This document shows positions 33,801 through 34,118 of a stretch of DNA of 34,118 nt, piece by piece (the stretch's first letter is position 1; each line of letters starts with the position of its first letter). The stretch is from NCBI RefSeq assembly GCF_026627255.1, contig NZ_JAPNLM010000032.1, positions 1-34,118 of the forward strand. The letters are read 5' to 3'. Source of the DNA: Streptomyces antarcticus (GTDB lineage: Bacteria > Actinomycetota > Actinomycetes > Streptomycetales > Streptomycetaceae). A program made the position numbers and the translations under genes. The notes beneath the pieces are model-generated. The model was not told where the DNA came from. It was given only the letters and a program-made list of their open reading frames with translations, and did not search any database.

Positions 33801-34118
33801 CCGACGCGAACGCGGCGCTGCGCCTCATCGAGCAGCACGGCGCCTCCATCACGACGGCGCACGACCGCGCCACGCGGCTCCTGATCGAGGCCCTGCGGGG
33901 AGACGAAGACCCGCAGACCGAGACCCCGACCCCCGCCCCGGCCGCGCTGGCCGAGGTGCCCGCCCCGGTCACCCTGGTCGCCCCGGTGGCTGTTCCCGCG
34001 GTGGCCGAGGCTCCTGCTCCCGCCCCTGTCGCGGCTTCGGCTGAGGTCGACGCCGCGGTGCTGAGTGCCTTGCTTGAGGTAGTGGCGGAAAAGACTGGCT
34101 ATCCGGTGGAAATGCTCG
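30809..34118 (+). CDS. pfaA: PfaA-type polyunsaturated fatty acid/secondary-lipid synthase (partial)
   Basis: GTG 30809 after GAGAGGA; the gene runs off the window (about 1103 codons seen). The ketosynthase (~10-460) shows PfaA-like TYARRGGFLPEIAFNPMEFG and LPPNTLEVTDILQLLSL. Its active Cys210 is in VDAACASALAA, with His345 (HGTGTAVGD) and His385 (KSQIGHTKAAAG). The acyltransferase (~560-880) has AVFAGQGSQYTGMG, Ser662 (GHSFGELTALW) and AAFHTRFV. A Pro/Ala linker leads to the first ACP (VVAEKTGYPVEML), the typical head of PfaA's tandem ACPs. Homologues make EPA/DHA or heterocyst-glycolipid-type chains by iterative KS/AT/ACP/KR action. Further ACPs, KR and subunits should follow beyond 34118. 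Confidence 0.93.
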   Translation, partial: MHHSRLAETPIAIVGLAGLFPQSRNLREFWHNIVEGNDCIEDVPASHWNLDDYYDPDPTAEDKTYARRGGFLPEIAFNPMEFGLPPNTLEVTDILQLLSLTVARDVLRDAGTENSRWYDPTRTGVILGVTGANSLTQPLSARLQTPILKEVVRSVGLSEAEADEVAERFKKAYIPWEENSFPGMLGNVVAGRIANRFDLGGTNCTVDAACASALAAVKLAVSELIEGRADLMITGGCDAENTILMYMCFSKTPAFSKSQMIRPFDESADGTLIGEGIGMLALKRLADAERDGDRIYSVLRGIGTSSDGRFKSIYAPRAQGQQLALRRAYEDAGVAPGSVELFEAHGTGTAVGDHTELSALGSFVAEGQDARGYAAIGSVKSQIGHTKAAAGAAGLIKLALSLHQKILPPTINVEKPSKAVDPAETPFYVNSEARPWIADPGRDKRRAAVSSFGFGGTNFHMVLEEYDAAGGKVLGPVARTGLWHAADPDALARRLEQGAAPDPLGWVPAGDARIGIVARSDAEFDELRSTAVGLLRAKPDAASWQHPKGITYRRSALPAGTKAAAVFAGQGSQYTGMGRRAALAVPPVLAAYDRANQLTSGAQTLGRVVFPPPAFDEATRTAQEETLRRTEFAQPAIGALSAGQFAWFRELGFTPEGVIGHSFGELTALWAAGALDDAGFAELARARGLAMAPPAQAPADHDPGAMAAVRGDLSAVEALIAGYRDVSVCNVNAPGQIVVGGPTAEIDRLVADAAAGTIPVKRLPVSAAFHTRFVAHAADAFREAVARVDLSAPRIPVYANTAGASYGTDTAAGRRTLVDQLLRPVAFADRIEEMYADGFRVFVEFGPKRVLSDLVDRILEGRDGVVTVAVDGGPAKDGEIALKRAAIELAVLGLPVSGIDDHTATVPEAPAGKGMVIPLRGINYVTDARRSAYKEALAEPVTRTESLPAPALGSGAESLSEVAREGLGLQAEILDTHAETIHEAVKTLEESVRSGTHPDANAALRLIEQHGASITTAHDRATRLLIEALRGDEDPQTETPTPAPAALAEVPAPVTLVAPVAVPAVAEAPAPAPVAASAEVDAAVLSALLEVVAEKTGYPVEML

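Noticed and set aside
30818..33862. Very long open frame on the minus strand opposite the synthase gene
   Set aside because: Composition is a mirror of GC-rich codons, with Val/Gly/Arg/Asp-rich repeats and no domain. The plus strand has complete KS and AT motifs.
1..34118. CRISPR arrays, tRNA or rRNA genes, intact transposase or integrase
   Set aside because: No regular repeat-spacer array, cloverleaf-like sequence or recombinase motif was seen on either strand.

Overview
The window reads as the left end of a linear Streptomyces replicon, either a linear plasmid or a chromosome arm. Coding GC and third-position GC are very high. The first ~300 bases are a telomere of the archetypal Streptomyces type: short perfect palindromes with 3-nt TGC/AGC/GAT loops, beginning about 6 nt inside the canonical end. 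A complete tap-tpg operon, encoding the telomere-associated and terminal proteins, lies at 14.3-17.1 kb, and a broken second tpg lies at 6.1-6.7 kb. No rRNA, tRNA, CRISPR array, intact transposase or integrase was found.

Layout. 1-0.84 kb: telomere and subtelomeric DNA without a convincing gene. 0.9-2.4 kb: two small winged-helix genes bracketed by five copies of a TTGTTCTG...CAGAACAA palindrome, the best candidate for a replication, partition or copy-control locus. 2.4-7.4 kb: accessory DNA with a RibD/DHFR-like reductase, an excisionase-like HTH protein, a Cys-rich small protein with an upstream frameshifted partner, the frameshifted tpg copy, repeat-rich intergenic regions and IS-end-like repeats. 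7.4-10.4 kb: a large Z1-family helicase-like protein whose Walker A and B motifs are altered. 10.6-14.2 kb: the 3' part of an FAD monooxygenase, then a defence-like island (membrane Mrr-type endonuclease with a small membrane partner, a DUF4145 HEPN-like protein, an AbiV-family protein). 14.3-17.1 kb: tap-tpg. 17.2-19.3 kb: a double zeta-toxin protein and a small convergent helical protein. 19.5-23.0 kb: a STAND/TPR ATPase overlapping a membrane-anchored Ig-like/excalibur protein. 23.3-24.5 kb: two small conserved actinomycete genes, then decayed pieces of an ATP-dependent DNA ligase and of coaD. 24.75-25.35 kb: a hypothetical gene. 25.9-34.1 kb: a biosynthetic cluster.

The biosynthetic cluster has two divergent arms. 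Leftward run an ABM-like small protein and a DHA2 drug-exporter-type MFS protein, translationally coupled. Rightward run an FAD-dependent oxidoreductase, a stand-alone acyl carrier protein, an alpha/beta-hydrolase thioesterase and the start of a PfaA-type (polyunsaturated fatty acid/secondary-lipid synthase) megasynthase. Its KS and AT domains are complete, and the first ACP begins as the window ends. The likely product is a secreted polyunsaturated lipid-like metabolite.

A striking background feature is a set of single-base frameshifts in five otherwise well-conserved genes between 5.3 and 23.5 kb (six events: four missing and two extra bases, several in homopolymers). The 24-34 kb part shows none. 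They may be uncorrected sequencing indels or real decay of the subtelomeric half. Each was inferred by reading the continuing reading frame directly.
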